DNA from: Treponema sp.
GTDB taxonomy: Bacteria > Spirochaetota > Spirochaetia > Treponematales > Treponemataceae
NCBI GenBank assembly: GCA_023231445.1
Contig: JALNVF010000004.1
Span: forward strand, 1-45,986
DNA length: 45,986 bases
Reading direction: 5' to 3'
In this document: one piece after another, positions 34,942-42,628 of the stretch
Layout: every line of letters starts with the position of its first letter
How positions within the stretch are numbered: position 1 is the stretch's first letter
Notes under the pieces: model-generated
Databases searched by the model: none
Told to the model about the DNA's origin: nothing
The model's input: the letters and a program-made list of their open reading frames with translations, nothing else
Made by a program: the position numbers and the translations under genes

Positions 34942-36615
34942 TTATTGTGCAGCAAGTACAACCGAAGTTATCGTACTATTGCTGCCGGATATATAGATAC
35001 CGGATATTGAAGAATCTCCGCGCATTATATAATTTTGTAATGTATACGAATAGGTAGAGTCACCAGTGCCGTCTGTTATCGTGGCAGGAGTACAAGAAAT
35101 CACTTTATTTCCATTGGTATCTATCCAGTCAACAGAAGGTGTCTCTGTCGCTGTAACTGTTAATACAAAAGGATAACTTGACGTACTGCTGCTTGTATCC
35201 GTATATGTCGAAAGCAGTCCACTGTCCAGACTTATAACGTTTGCAGCATTTTTTGTCTCATATGTACCCGTCCATGTACCGCCCGTACAGTTATCCGTCG
35301 TAAGCGGCAGCGTCCAGTGGAATACAACTTTATAATCTGTATACCCGAGCGTCTGACTTGTATTACTTACGGGAATTATATTCCCGTTTGAATCCGTACA
35401 GTACGAACTCTCCTTTGCAGAAATGTCTCCTGCCATATAGGTATAGGTATAGGTATAGGTATCAAGTGCGGTCATAACCTCTGCAAATGTTGTTTTCGGC
35501 GTAAAGGCTCCGGAAAGGCCTTTAGAAAGAGTTATTGTCGATACCTCAGTTCCTCCGGATACAGGCGTAAACGTGCCTCCGTTCGCATCAAGCGTTATCG
35601 TCGGAGTAAACGCGTTCACTGTCAGATCGGTCCTGTGTATCGAATGAATAGTATAAACTGATGACCATACATTTTGATCATAATCATCTGCCAGTCTGAT
35701 TTTATAAAAAATGCACATACCTACACCGGAATTGCCGCAGATATTTTCGAGCTGGCCCGCAGAAAGGTTATCAGGGGTAAACGCAATTGACCGTGCATCA
35801 AAACCTGTCTTATCAAAATTCGTTGAAGTTTTGCTGGTATTTACCTGTATTTCATTGCGGAAGGCAGATATTGTTCCGCTGAAATTACTGAAATCAAAGG
35901 CCGGAACACCTACTGCTGAAATCGTTGACGAAGACTGATCCCAATTCAATGTTACGGCAGATGAATTTGAAATAACGGGCATGCCAAGGCCGCCAACAGA
36001 AGTAACAGTATCAGTGGATGAACTGGAAGAATAATATGACTGAAGTTTTGACCAGTTCTCATCGTATATTGTTGCATAGACTTTATACGTAACATTCTTA
36101 TCGACAAGCCGGAACGTATATATTTCAAAAGGAAGATCAGCAGGCTGATTGGATTGACCTCCATAAACAGTCTTATCTAGTACCAGATTATAATCATTTA
36201 AAGTGTGATATGTACCGGATGCATCATAATACCCGTCAATACCCAGCACGAATGCAGAAGCGTTGTCAGGAAGAGATGCCAGCACGAATTTTAATCCGTC
36301 TTTTGTTGCCTGCACGTAATTTGTCGTACTCAGCGTTTCGGTTCCGTCACTGTCGGCAGTCGTCAGATAATGTTTTTCTTCCGCCGTTGCGAAAGTCATT
36401 GTGCCCGCTGCAACGGTACCTCCTGCCTTTACGGTCACGGTTGTCGAAGAATCGCTGCCTGCCGTAAACGTACGAACTGTTCCGGCTTCCGGAAGAAGTA
36501 CGTATGGCATGTCGTTACGAATGATGCAAGCGCTCCGAAGCACCGTCCGTATCCCGAATTTCCGGTATATGAACGATGCTCTAAGCTCCGGACGTGGGGC
36601 GTCAGTCGAAATCAT
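34942..36615 (-). CDS. Secreted-type Thr/Ser-rich protein lacking a signal peptide, probably 5'-truncated
   Basis: 557 aa; no recognised enzyme domain. From about residue 45 the sequence is surface-protein-like: TFTAGSDSSTTVTVKAGGTV, many Ser/Thr/Tyr, and a segment ITLDANGGTFTPVSGGTEVS (about residue 340) that resembles an InlB-type beta-grasp repeat. The first 40 residues are basic (PRPELRASFIYRKFGIRTV) and unlike a signal peptide or lipoprotein leader. No Shine-Dalgarno precedes the ATG, which falls 6 bp after the MCP stop. I infer that the true 5' end was lost or replaced and that any translation depends on coupling to the MCP gene. The 3' end abuts an inverted repeat. A hexanucleotide run encodes a TYTYTYTY stretch. 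Confidence 0.65.
   Translation of the reverse strand: MISTDAPRPELRASFIYRKFGIRTVLRSACIIRNDMPYVLLPEAGTVRTFTAGSDSSTTVTVKAGGTVAAGTMTFATAEEKHYLTTADSDGTETLSTTNYVQATKDGLKFVLASLPDNASAFVLGIDGYYDASGTYHTLNDYNLVLDKTVYGGQSNQPADLPFEIYTFRLVDKNVTYKVYATIYDENWSKLQSYYSSSSSTDTVTSVGGLGMPVISNSSAVTLNWDQSSSTISAVGVPAFDFSNFSGTISAFRNEIQVNTSKTSTNFDKTGFDARSIAFTPDNLSAGQLENICGNSGVGMCIFYKIRLADDYDQNVWSSVYTIHSIHRTDLTVNAFTPTITLDANGGTFTPVSGGTEVSTITLSKGLSGAFTPKTTFAEVMTALDTYTYTYTYMAGDISAKESSYCTDSNGNIIPVSNTSQTLGYTDYKVVFHWTLPLTTDNCTGGTWTGTYETKNAANVISLDSGLLSTYTDTSSSTSSYPFVLTVTATETPSVDWIDTNGNKVISCTPATITDGTGDSTYSYTLQNYIMRGDSSISGIYISGSNSTITSVVLAAQ
35437..35460. repeat. Hexanucleotide microsatellite (ATAGGT)4
   Basis: Four perfect ATAGGT units encoding Thr-Tyr pairs on the minus strand. 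Gain or loss of a unit stays in frame. Confidence 0.85.
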
Positions 36616-36621
36616 CAGTGT

Positions 36622-38307
36622 TCATACGGGTTTAAAATCCTCATCGTCCTCGAATGAAATTACATGCTTCGTTTCTTTTTTTACCGGTCCGCTTTTCTGT
36701 TCCGCCGTTTCTCCCGGTGCGCAGCCTTTCTTTACTGACGGCTGTGCTTTCAGGGCCGTACCGTGCGCCGGCGCCGCCTTCATTTCTGCCTGACGGGCGG
36801 CCGGGCCTGATGCTGCTTTTTCGTGTTTTTCCGCAGCCGGACGGCTCCCGCTTTCCCCGGTGCCTCCTGAATATGTCTTCCCGCTGACTATAAGGTACAG
36901 ACTGTCGACGATCTCATTCAGGCTGCCCACCTGTCCCTGGAGTTCTTCCGCCGCACCGGCCGTTTCCTCGGCACTTGATGCATTCGTCTGCACCACTGTA
37001 TCGAACTGGATCAGGACTTTATTCACCTGCCCGATTCCTTCATCCTGCTGGCCCGAAGCGGTTTCAACTTCTTTGTTCATTTCCTGTACTTTCTTTGAAT
37101 TGCCAAGTATATCTTTAAATATTTCTGCAAGATCCTTCGACATGGTCACGCCGTCTTCGACATTTCTGAGCGTTTCCTTTATCATGGATGCCGTTTCCTT
37201 GGCCGACTCCGACGAACGGTTTGCAAGGTTCTTCACTTCGTCGGCCACTACAGCAAACCCCATACCGGCTTCACCAGCACGTGCTGCTTCAACCGCCGCA
37301 TTCAGCGCAAGCATATTCGTCTGGAATGCGATGTCGTCTATGACGTCTATGACGTTCTTGATGTCCTCCGCTGATTTTGAAATGTTCGTCATCGCCGTAA
37401 GCATGCTTGTCATTTTGTCAAATCCGTTCTGGCTTGCATCAGTTGCTTTCTCGGAAAGAAGGCTCGCCTGACGCGTATTTCCGAGATTCTGCCTGACCAT
37501 AGAGGACAGTTCTTCCATCGAGGAAGTCGTTTCCTCGATGCTCGACGCCTGTTCCTGTGCACCGTTCGCTATCTCCTGCGAGGCCGACGACAGCTGCGTA
37601 CTTGATATGCGTATCTGTGAAGAGCTCTCCGACAGGCTGTTCACCACCTTCGACACCGGTTTCGTTATGCTCCTTGTTATCGTAATTCCCAGTATGAGAG
37701 ACACCGTCAGTCCGATAAGTATCGCTGCTATAATAACAGTGATGGACAAAGAAACAATTCTTTTGCTTTCTTTGTATTCGGCAACCGCACTTGTCGTAGA
37801 TATTTTTACCAGCTGATCAATTGCAGGAACAAGTTTTTTTGAGTTTATAGGTGCAAGAATTGTGTCAATATAACGATTAGCTCCCTGAATGTCCCCTTTC
37901 AGGGAAAAATCATACATAGCAAGACCTTTTTGGGCAAAGTCAGCAGAATCTGCACGGATTTGAGTAATTAATATTTTTTCCTGTTCCGAAGATTCTGTCG
38001 GCTCATAATTTTTTACCGCTTCAGAAAAAGAAGAACATATCTGTTCAAATACTTTTTTCCCGTCTGCAATCTGATCATTTGTTTTTCCGGGTCTGTTGGC
38101 GATCATCAGCTGGGAAAGACTTGACTGCAAAAGGTAATTCATTTCTTTTGCGTATTGAACTCCCAGTAAATCTTTCTCATACATCGCAATCGTCAGCCTG
38201 CTGCTCTTCTTTGTTGTATACAATCCGATTACCCCGATAATGGCAGAAATGGCAGAAATAACAACAGCCATTGTAATAATTCTGAATCCAATTCCTCTTT
38301 TCTTCAT
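36622..38307 (-). CDS. Methyl-accepting chemotaxis protein
   Basis: Transmembrane chemoreceptor signalling to CheA/CheW. From the start at 38307 (561 aa) TM1 is about residues 9-30. A helical periplasmic sensor of about 155 residues (4HB-like) follows, then TM2 186-210. After TM2 there is only a short linker (TRSITKPVSKVVNSLSES) rather than a clear full HAMP. The signalling coiled coil has the conserved hairpin LNAAVEAARAGEAGMGFAVVADEVK near 335-359, and Glu/Gln-rich methylation segments. An Ala/Pro/Lys tail ends DEDFKPV with no CheR-docking pentapeptide. An ATG two codons upstream (38313) is possible, but AAGGAG is only 3 bases from it and 9 from the chosen one. It lies 21 bp after cheW and is co-transcribed. 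Confidence 0.95.
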   Translation of the reverse strand: MKKRGIGFRIITMAVVISAISAIIGVIGLYTTKKSSRLTIAMYEKDLLGVQYAKEMNYLLQSSLSQLMIANRPGKTNDQIADGKKVFEQICSSFSEAVKNYEPTESSEQEKILITQIRADSADFAQKGLAMYDFSLKGDIQGANRYIDTILAPINSKKLVPAIDQLVKISTTSAVAEYKESKRIVSLSITVIIAAILIGLTVSLILGITITRSITKPVSKVVNSLSESSSQIRISSTQLSSASQEIANGAQEQASSIEETTSSMEELSSMVRQNLGNTRQASLLSEKATDASQNGFDKMTSMLTAMTNISKSAEDIKNVIDVIDDIAFQTNMLALNAAVEAARAGEAGMGFAVVADEVKNLANRSSESAKETASMIKETLRNVEDGVTMSKDLAEIFKDILGNSKKVQEMNKEVETASGQQDEGIGQVNKVLIQFDTVVQTNASSAEETAGAAEELQGQVGSLNEIVDSLYLIVSGKTYSGGTGESGSRPAAEKHEKAASGPAARQAEMKAAPAHGTALKAQPSVKKGCAPGETAEQKSGPVKKETKHVISFEDDEDFKPV

Positions 38308-38328
38308 ATTCATTTTCTCCTTAGGTAA

Positions 38329-38868
38329 TTATCTGCCTGCAGCAGAATTCTGTTCCTGATTTTTCATTCCTGACTGCAGTTCCGTCGTATCTTTTACAAT
38401 AGTCAGTTCTTCGTCGTTCAAAACTTTGAGCACGTCAAGAACTATCTTCATGCCTTCCGGTGTATCCGCCACACCCTGTATGTATTCACTTTTTATCCGC
38501 GCATTGATATACGGAATCTTCGACAGCTTCTCACCGAGTATACTAACTACATCCTGTATTGAATCGACGACAAGCCCCATGAGCACATTTTCACCACCGT
38601 ACACGATCTCCACGACAATAATGCATGTCCGTTTTGTGTAGTCCTGGAATTTAAGTCCGAATTTCAGGCGCAGGTCTATTACCGGTATAATCTGTCCCCG
38701 CAGGTTTATCACACCACGTATGAACTCAGGCGTCCGCGGCAGCGGTGTAACCGCTGTCATCCCCATAATCTCTTTTACTTTCAGGATGTCCACGCAGTAG
38801 TTTTCGCCGTCAAGCGTGAAGCTCAGAAAACGTGCTCCGTTCAGCAGTTTCCGCTTCGTCATTTCCAT
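38329..38868 (-). CDS. cheW: Chemotaxis coupling protein CheW
   Basis: Cytoplasmic adaptor between chemoreceptors and CheA (179 aa). The CheW fold spans residues 12-155: FLSFTLDGENYCVDILKVKEIM, TPLPRTPEFIRGVINLRGQIIPVIDLR (the signature region) and LMGLVVDSIQDVVSI. The C-terminal 25 residues are a polar tail. GGGAGG lies 9 bases before the ATG. It heads a cheW-mcp operon and has a long leader with a predicted FNR-type promoter. A CheW encoded beside one receptor suggests a dedicated pair, though this is inference. Confidence 0.95.
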   Translation of the reverse strand: MEMTKRKLLNGARFLSFTLDGENYCVDILKVKEIMGMTAVTPLPRTPEFIRGVINLRGQIIPVIDLRLKFGLKFQDYTKRTCIIVVEIVYGGENVLMGLVVDSIQDVVSILGEKLSKIPYINARIKSEYIQGVADTPEGMKIVLDVLKVLNDEELTIVKDTTELQSGMKNQEQNSAAGR

Positions 38869-38951
38869 ATCTTTATACCTCCCTGTATTCCATCTCCCCG
38901 CTGCGACTGTGTTATAAATTTTACTTTTTGATTTTAAAAACGACAGTACAT

Positions 38952-38973
38952 ATCATCTGCTGTAACAGATGAT
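38952..38973 (-). promoter_or_regulatory. Hairpin/dyad in the cheW leader
   Basis: ATCATCTG and CAGATGAT form a perfect 8-bp dyad with a 6-nt loop, 84-105 bases before the cheW ATG and inside the predicted transcript. There is no U-tract. It may be a leader structure or a second operator. Confidence 0.45.
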
Positions 38974-39041
38974 TATCCGATTGAAAACAAGCCAGCCCAC
39001 ATTCTCTTCCGCGAAAATAGTATTTTGTAATTTTTCCAGTA

Positions 39042-39084
39042 ATTGTATGTTGATAAGACGATAATGTCATTGATCTAAATCAAT
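39042..39084 (-). promoter_or_regulatory. FNR-type box and class II promoter for cheW-mcp
   Basis: ATTGATCTAAATCAAT (39069-39084) is a perfect match to the TTGAT-N4-ATCAA site bound by FNR-like proteins. On the minus strand a TACAAT -10 (39047-39042) lies such that the predicted start (39035) puts the box centre at -41.5, the standard spacing for class II CRP/FNR activation. The box lies 30 bp past the stop of the gene for a regulator that carries a CRP/FNR-type DNA-binding domain. Confidence 0.68.
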
Positions 39085-39113
39085 CAGAGAAATATCCTTT
39101 ACCCGCCGTAAAT

Positions 39114-41093
39114 TCAATCTGCGTTTCTGATGCGGCTCAGCGTTTCCGGGGTAATCCCCAGATACGATGCAATATCCTGCCCGCTGAGACAGCCGGCAAA
39201 ATCATGTTCATCGTTCATATATTGCTCATACCGTTCTTTTGCAGTATCAGTCAAAAGCAGCATAACATGTTTCTCCAGCTTTCGAAGTCTGCTTCTCTCA
39301 AGATAATATAAAAATTCAAAAGCATGCGGATCAACGACAGCTCTCCGCCTGAATAAATCCTGATCGACAACAAGTACTTTACACGGAACTACCGCCTCGA
39401 TAATAATTTCATATTCTGAAAAATCTGTCGAAAAAATCAGAGAATCAATTGCATCGCCGTAATGCAGGTATTCGAGCGTATACTCATGACCTGCAGGCGT
39501 CCCGTAATAAACACGGAAAATACCGTTAAGAATAAAACCAAAAGTCGGAAACAGCGTACCATATTCAAAAAAATGATCGCCTGCCGAATAACAGCAAATC
39601 TTACCATTTTCTTTCAGGTAATCAAATAACTCATTTATGTCTGTTGTATTGTTTTCATACTTTGAAGCAAAGTTTCTGAAATCTTCATGCGTTTTTTTCT
39701 CTTTTGTTTTTTCCGCCTTATAATAAGAATAATCTGTATCTGCAGATGTATCCTGTATGACCGTCACATACTGAAATTTCCTATCTCCCCACAGACATGA
39801 TAAGATATGAACCTCAAGTTTTTTCAGGGTCCCGTCAGCAAGGCGGTGTACTACATGAAATATCTGCTCAACTCCGTCTCCGTTATTCCCTCCCGACTTA
39901 AGCCGGGACTGTACAACAGAAGACCGGTTCGTACTGATTTCATAAATGGTCTTTTTGAGAAATTCCTGCCGTGGCCAGCCATAAAGACGGACAGACTCCT
40001 GATTTACTTCCAGTATTTTTCCGGTAGCACAGTCTACTACCATTTTAGCCGGTCTGCTGACAAAAAAATAATTATAATGGGGAAAAAGTTCATGTATATA
40101 TTCGCCGGCAGTCTTTCGGGAGGGAACTGCCGATACAATAATGCAGTCTGCGCTCCGGAAAAATTCACAGGTGTATCCTTTTCTCTTCGATCTTGTATCA
40201 AGGGTAATGCTTACCTTCTTTCCCGTCTTCCATATGGTGTTGCAGACAGACAGCATGATGCCGAAGTGCTGATAAAAAGTCCGCGACAGCAGTGTACCGC
40301 GGTTGAGCGTCCTGCTTTTAGGAAATTCATACATAAACTGCCGGTCTGCTTCAAGAAATTCAAGATCAACAATTTCTTCATCTGTGCCGAACAGAGGCTT
40401 AAAGGAACAGTTCATACGACCGGCATAAGAACAAAAACCGGACGTATCGGACGTATCGTCACCGGTTTGCATAGAAAATTTCATATCATTCTCGATAAAA
40501 TTCCGGAAAATCTGCTCGTTTTTTTTTAGAAGCATCAGGCCTGTATCAGTCAAAACAGAAAGTACCTCACGTCTGTCGCTGCTTCTTATTTTTTTCTGCA
40601 GAATTGTACGCGACTTCAAATCACTTACAATTCTGGATACATCAAGCACTGGTATATCAAGGTCTGCAGCAAGCCTGCTTATTGAACTTGAACCGTTTCG
40701 GTAAACAGAAAGAAGAAGATAAAATTCCTTCCACGAAAGACTGTCCGGTTTTTTTGTTTGTTTTTGGTACATATTAAGAAAGGAAAGTATTTTAAAAAGT
40801 CCGGATTCATTATCACAACAGACCTGTCTTTTCTGATTTTGAAATGACTGACAGGTATTTGGATGATCTGCATGAGAATTGAAAAAATCTTCAATATTAA
40901 CACCCATCGCATCCGCAAGCCGGAAAAGGATAGTGAGCGTTGGAATTTTCTGTTTTGTTTCTATATAATAGATATAACTTCTTGATACCTTTGCTCTGGT
41001 TGCAAGTTCTTCTATAGATATATTTTTGGAAATACGCAAAAAGCGTATTCTTTCAATGGTATCTGCTATTCTGGCATCTTTTTTTCTGCTCAT
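39114..41093 (-). CDS. Multi-domain regulator: XRE HTH - MarR - PAS - PAS - cNMP-binding - CRP/FNR HTH
   Basis: 659 aa, predicted cytoplasmic transcription factor with three DNA-binding modules. XRE HTH residues 13-70 (ISIEELATRAKVSRSYIYYIETKQKIPTL). MarR-like winged helix 100-200 (SISRLAADLDIPVLDVSRIVSDL with wing SDRREVLSVLTDTG). A degenerate PAS 230-325 (IVDLEFLEADRQFM). A clear PAS 340-452 (KILEVNQESVRLYGWPRQEFL). A cyclic-nucleotide-type beta-roll 490-590. A C-terminal HTH 632-656 with recognition helix TPETLSRIR, where E650, S653 and R654 match the E-x-x-S-R of FNR. No FNR-type four-cysteine cluster is evident, so the sensing input is probably PAS or beta-roll. The chain ends right after the recognition helix, so there is no Crp wing. 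The gene stops 30 bp before an FNR-type box. Domain order is unlike any regulator I know. Confidence 0.88.
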   Translation of the reverse strand: MSRKKDARIADTIERIRFLRISKNISIEELATRAKVSRSYIYYIETKQKIPTLTILFRLADAMGVNIEDFFNSHADHPNTCQSFQNQKRQVCCDNESGLFKILSFLNMYQKQTKKPDSLSWKEFYLLLSVYRNGSSSISRLAADLDIPVLDVSRIVSDLKSRTILQKKIRSSDRREVLSVLTDTGLMLLKKNEQIFRNFIENDMKFSMQTGDDTSDTSGFCSYAGRMNCSFKPLFGTDEEIVDLEFLEADRQFMYEFPKSRTLNRGTLLSRTFYQHFGIMLSVCNTIWKTGKKVSITLDTRSKRKGYTCEFFRSADCIIVSAVPSRKTAGEYIHELFPHYNYFFVSRPAKMVVDCATGKILEVNQESVRLYGWPRQEFLKKTIYEISTNRSSVVQSRLKSGGNNGDGVEQIFHVVHRLADGTLKKLEVHILSCLWGDRKFQYVTVIQDTSADTDYSYYKAEKTKEKKTHEDFRNFASKYENNTTDINELFDYLKENGKICCYSAGDHFFEYGTLFPTFGFILNGIFRVYYGTPAGHEYTLEYLHYGDAIDSLIFSTDFSEYEIIIEAVVPCKVLVVDQDLFRRRAVVDPHAFEFLYYLERSRLRKLEKHVMLLLTDTAKERYEQYMNDEHDFAGCLSGQDIASYLGITPETLSRIRNAD

Positions 41094-41459
41094 ATGGCTC
41101 TCTCTTGACAGCTAAAGATCTAAACAATCTCCCTTTTTCAAACAGTTTAATTGGAATTTAAAAGGTACGCGACTCTCTATAGAGAGTTTCTGTTTTTGAG
41201 CAGTTTTTTGTCTGCAAAATAACAGAAGACAAGAGATACGATACAGTCGGAGAACAGTAATTTTACAAAACGTGAAAAAATCACTGCATTATCCATTTGC
41301 GCTTGACAAATTTGTTACACTAATCCTGAAATTTTTTTATTTTAGAATTTCTCTTTGTTATCTTTCCATTAATATGTACCGATACTAAGGCAGAGAGAAT
41401 ATGTAACGGATTCTGTCCCGGCGGAATATAAAACAGAATTTTTTGCATGGTGATCTGTT
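41094..41459. other. Divergent intergenic region between the multi-domain regulator and the diguanylate cyclase
   Basis: 366 bp without a gene. GAGAG precedes the regulator ATG. A 16-bp perfect palindrome lies at 41172-41187. A candidate + strand promoter has TTGACA (41303-41308) and, at 18 bp, TGAAAT (41327-41332). The cyclase ribosome-binding site (GGTGA) is 6 bases before its ATG. No riboswitch fold was recognised. Confidence 0.6.
41172..41187. promoter_or_regulatory. Perfect palindrome upstream of the regulator gene
   Basis: ACTCTCTATAGAGAGT, a 16-bp perfect palindrome, 79-94 bases before the regulator ATG and 273 bases before the divergent cyclase gene. Shape and size suit a dimeric HTH protein, so autoregulation by the XRE or MarR part of the adjacent regulator is plausible. 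Its TATAGA could also be a -10 box on the minus strand. Confidence 0.5.
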
Positions 41460-42623
41460 ATGATGGAGAGTTCTGAAAACGAAAACAAACAAATCTGTTT
41501 TTTTCCTCATATCGGACAGCAGCTGTTCACGGACAACAAACGTGAAATAGAGAGGGCCAATGCGAATCTGCTCGGAATGGCCGCGCTGCTCGGGATACTT
41601 ATGTTTCTTGCATTATTCCTGATTTTGTCCGTGACGTCTGATGTTCCGCATATTCCTTTTTTCGCCGGAAGAACCTGTGTTGTTACATACCTCATTCCCA
41701 GTGCCATATGCTCGTGTATACTGTTTTACTGCCGGTTTTATGCAGAAAAACAACCAGCTCTCATTTTACCCTTTTTCTACAGTCTGTTTATACTTGTTTA
41801 TATCTATGCAGCTGTAAACCATTTTATCTCAAGTCCCAGCGGTCAGGTATTTACCTTTGAGATGGTAGTTCTCATGATGCCGTTCGTAATCCTTGACCGG
41901 ACATGGCGGCTTACGCTGTTCCAGCTGGTTTTTCTTGCAGCTTTTATATACTGCGATATACATTATAAAGGCAGCCTGCCGGGAGTCTCCCGGCATGACG
42001 ACATAATAAACATGGTTATATGTTTTATCCTCGGACAGTCAGGCGGCCATACAATCCGGTATTCCCGGATTCAGGCTCTTGAAAACAGGCGGATTGTTAT
42101 AGTACAGCGCGACACTGACGAACTTACCAGACTGCCGAACAGACGCAAATTATTTCATGAGCTGCGGAAATCGTTTGACGGCCGCGCACTTCCGGTAAAA
42201 TGTCTTCTTATGGCTGATATAGACTTTTTTAAACGGTACAATGATTCGTTCGGTCATCCGGCAGGGGACGAAGTTCTCCATAAAATAGGAGACTGTTTCC
42301 GTACATTCGGAGAAAAAACAGGTTTTGAGCTTTTCAGATACGGCGGCGAAGAATTCATCGGATTATACCGGTTACCCGGCGGAACAGACTTTCAGGAAGC
42401 GGCACACAGTCTCTGTGAAGCAGTACGCGGTCTGAAAATAGAACGGGCGCTTCATGATATGCCGTTCATTACTATAAGCATGGGCTACGCCGTTGCAGAA
42501 AAAACGCATCCGGAAGGATTCGAAGAATTCATTGCAAAGGCGGACAGCGCACTGTATGAAGCAAAAAGACGCGGACGCAACTGCTGCATAGAATACATTT
42601 CCCCCGGAAAACAGAAGAATTAA
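41460..42623 (+). CDS. Membrane-bound diguanylate cyclase (GGDEF)
   Basis: Makes c-di-GMP from two GTP (387 aa). The N-terminal 200 residues carry about six hydrophobic segments (40-58, 70-90, 100-120, 131-146, 151-166, 181-195) with no recognised sensor motif. The GGDEF domain covers residues 215-383: TRLPNRRKL, DIDFFKRYNDSFGHPAGDEV and the active site RYGGEEF (GGEEF 295-299). The inhibitory I-site RxxD, expected five residues before GGEEF, reads KTGF here, so product inhibition through this site is probably lost. Start supported by GGTGA 6 bases upstream. The gene ends 5 bp from the convergent glycosyltransferase gene. A PilZ effector is encoded at 12213-12593. Confidence 0.93.
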   Translation: MMESSENENKQICFFPHIGQQLFTDNKREIERANANLLGMAALLGILMFLALFLILSVTSDVPHIPFFAGRTCVVTYLIPSAICSCILFYCRFYAEKQPALILPFFYSLFILVYIYAAVNHFISSPSGQVFTFEMVVLMMPFVILDRTWRLTLFQLVFLAAFIYCDIHYKGSLPGVSRHDDIINMVICFILGQSGGHTIRYSRIQALENRRIVIVQRDTDELTRLPNRRKLFHELRKSFDGRALPVKCLLMADIDFFKRYNDSFGHPAGDEVLHKIGDCFRTFGEKTGFELFRYGGEEFIGLYRLPGGTDFQEAAHSLCEAVRGLKIERALHDMPFITISMGYAVAEKTHPEGFEEFIAKADSALYEAKRRGRNCCIEYISPGKQKN

Positions 42624-42628
42624 CTCTA

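Noticed and set aside
39114..41093. A true FNR with an iron-sulphur cluster
   Set aside because: The DNA-recognition helix is FNR-like, but the required N-terminal cysteine arrangement next to the beta-roll is not seen.
41303..41332. Strong sigma-70 promoter for the diguanylate cyclase
   Set aside because: TTGACA is perfect, but the best -10 (TGAAAT at 18 bp) is poor; kept only as a weak candidate.
41188..41459. c-di-GMP riboswitch upstream of the GGDEF gene
   Set aside because: No conserved GEMM core or paired elements could be found by eye in the leader.
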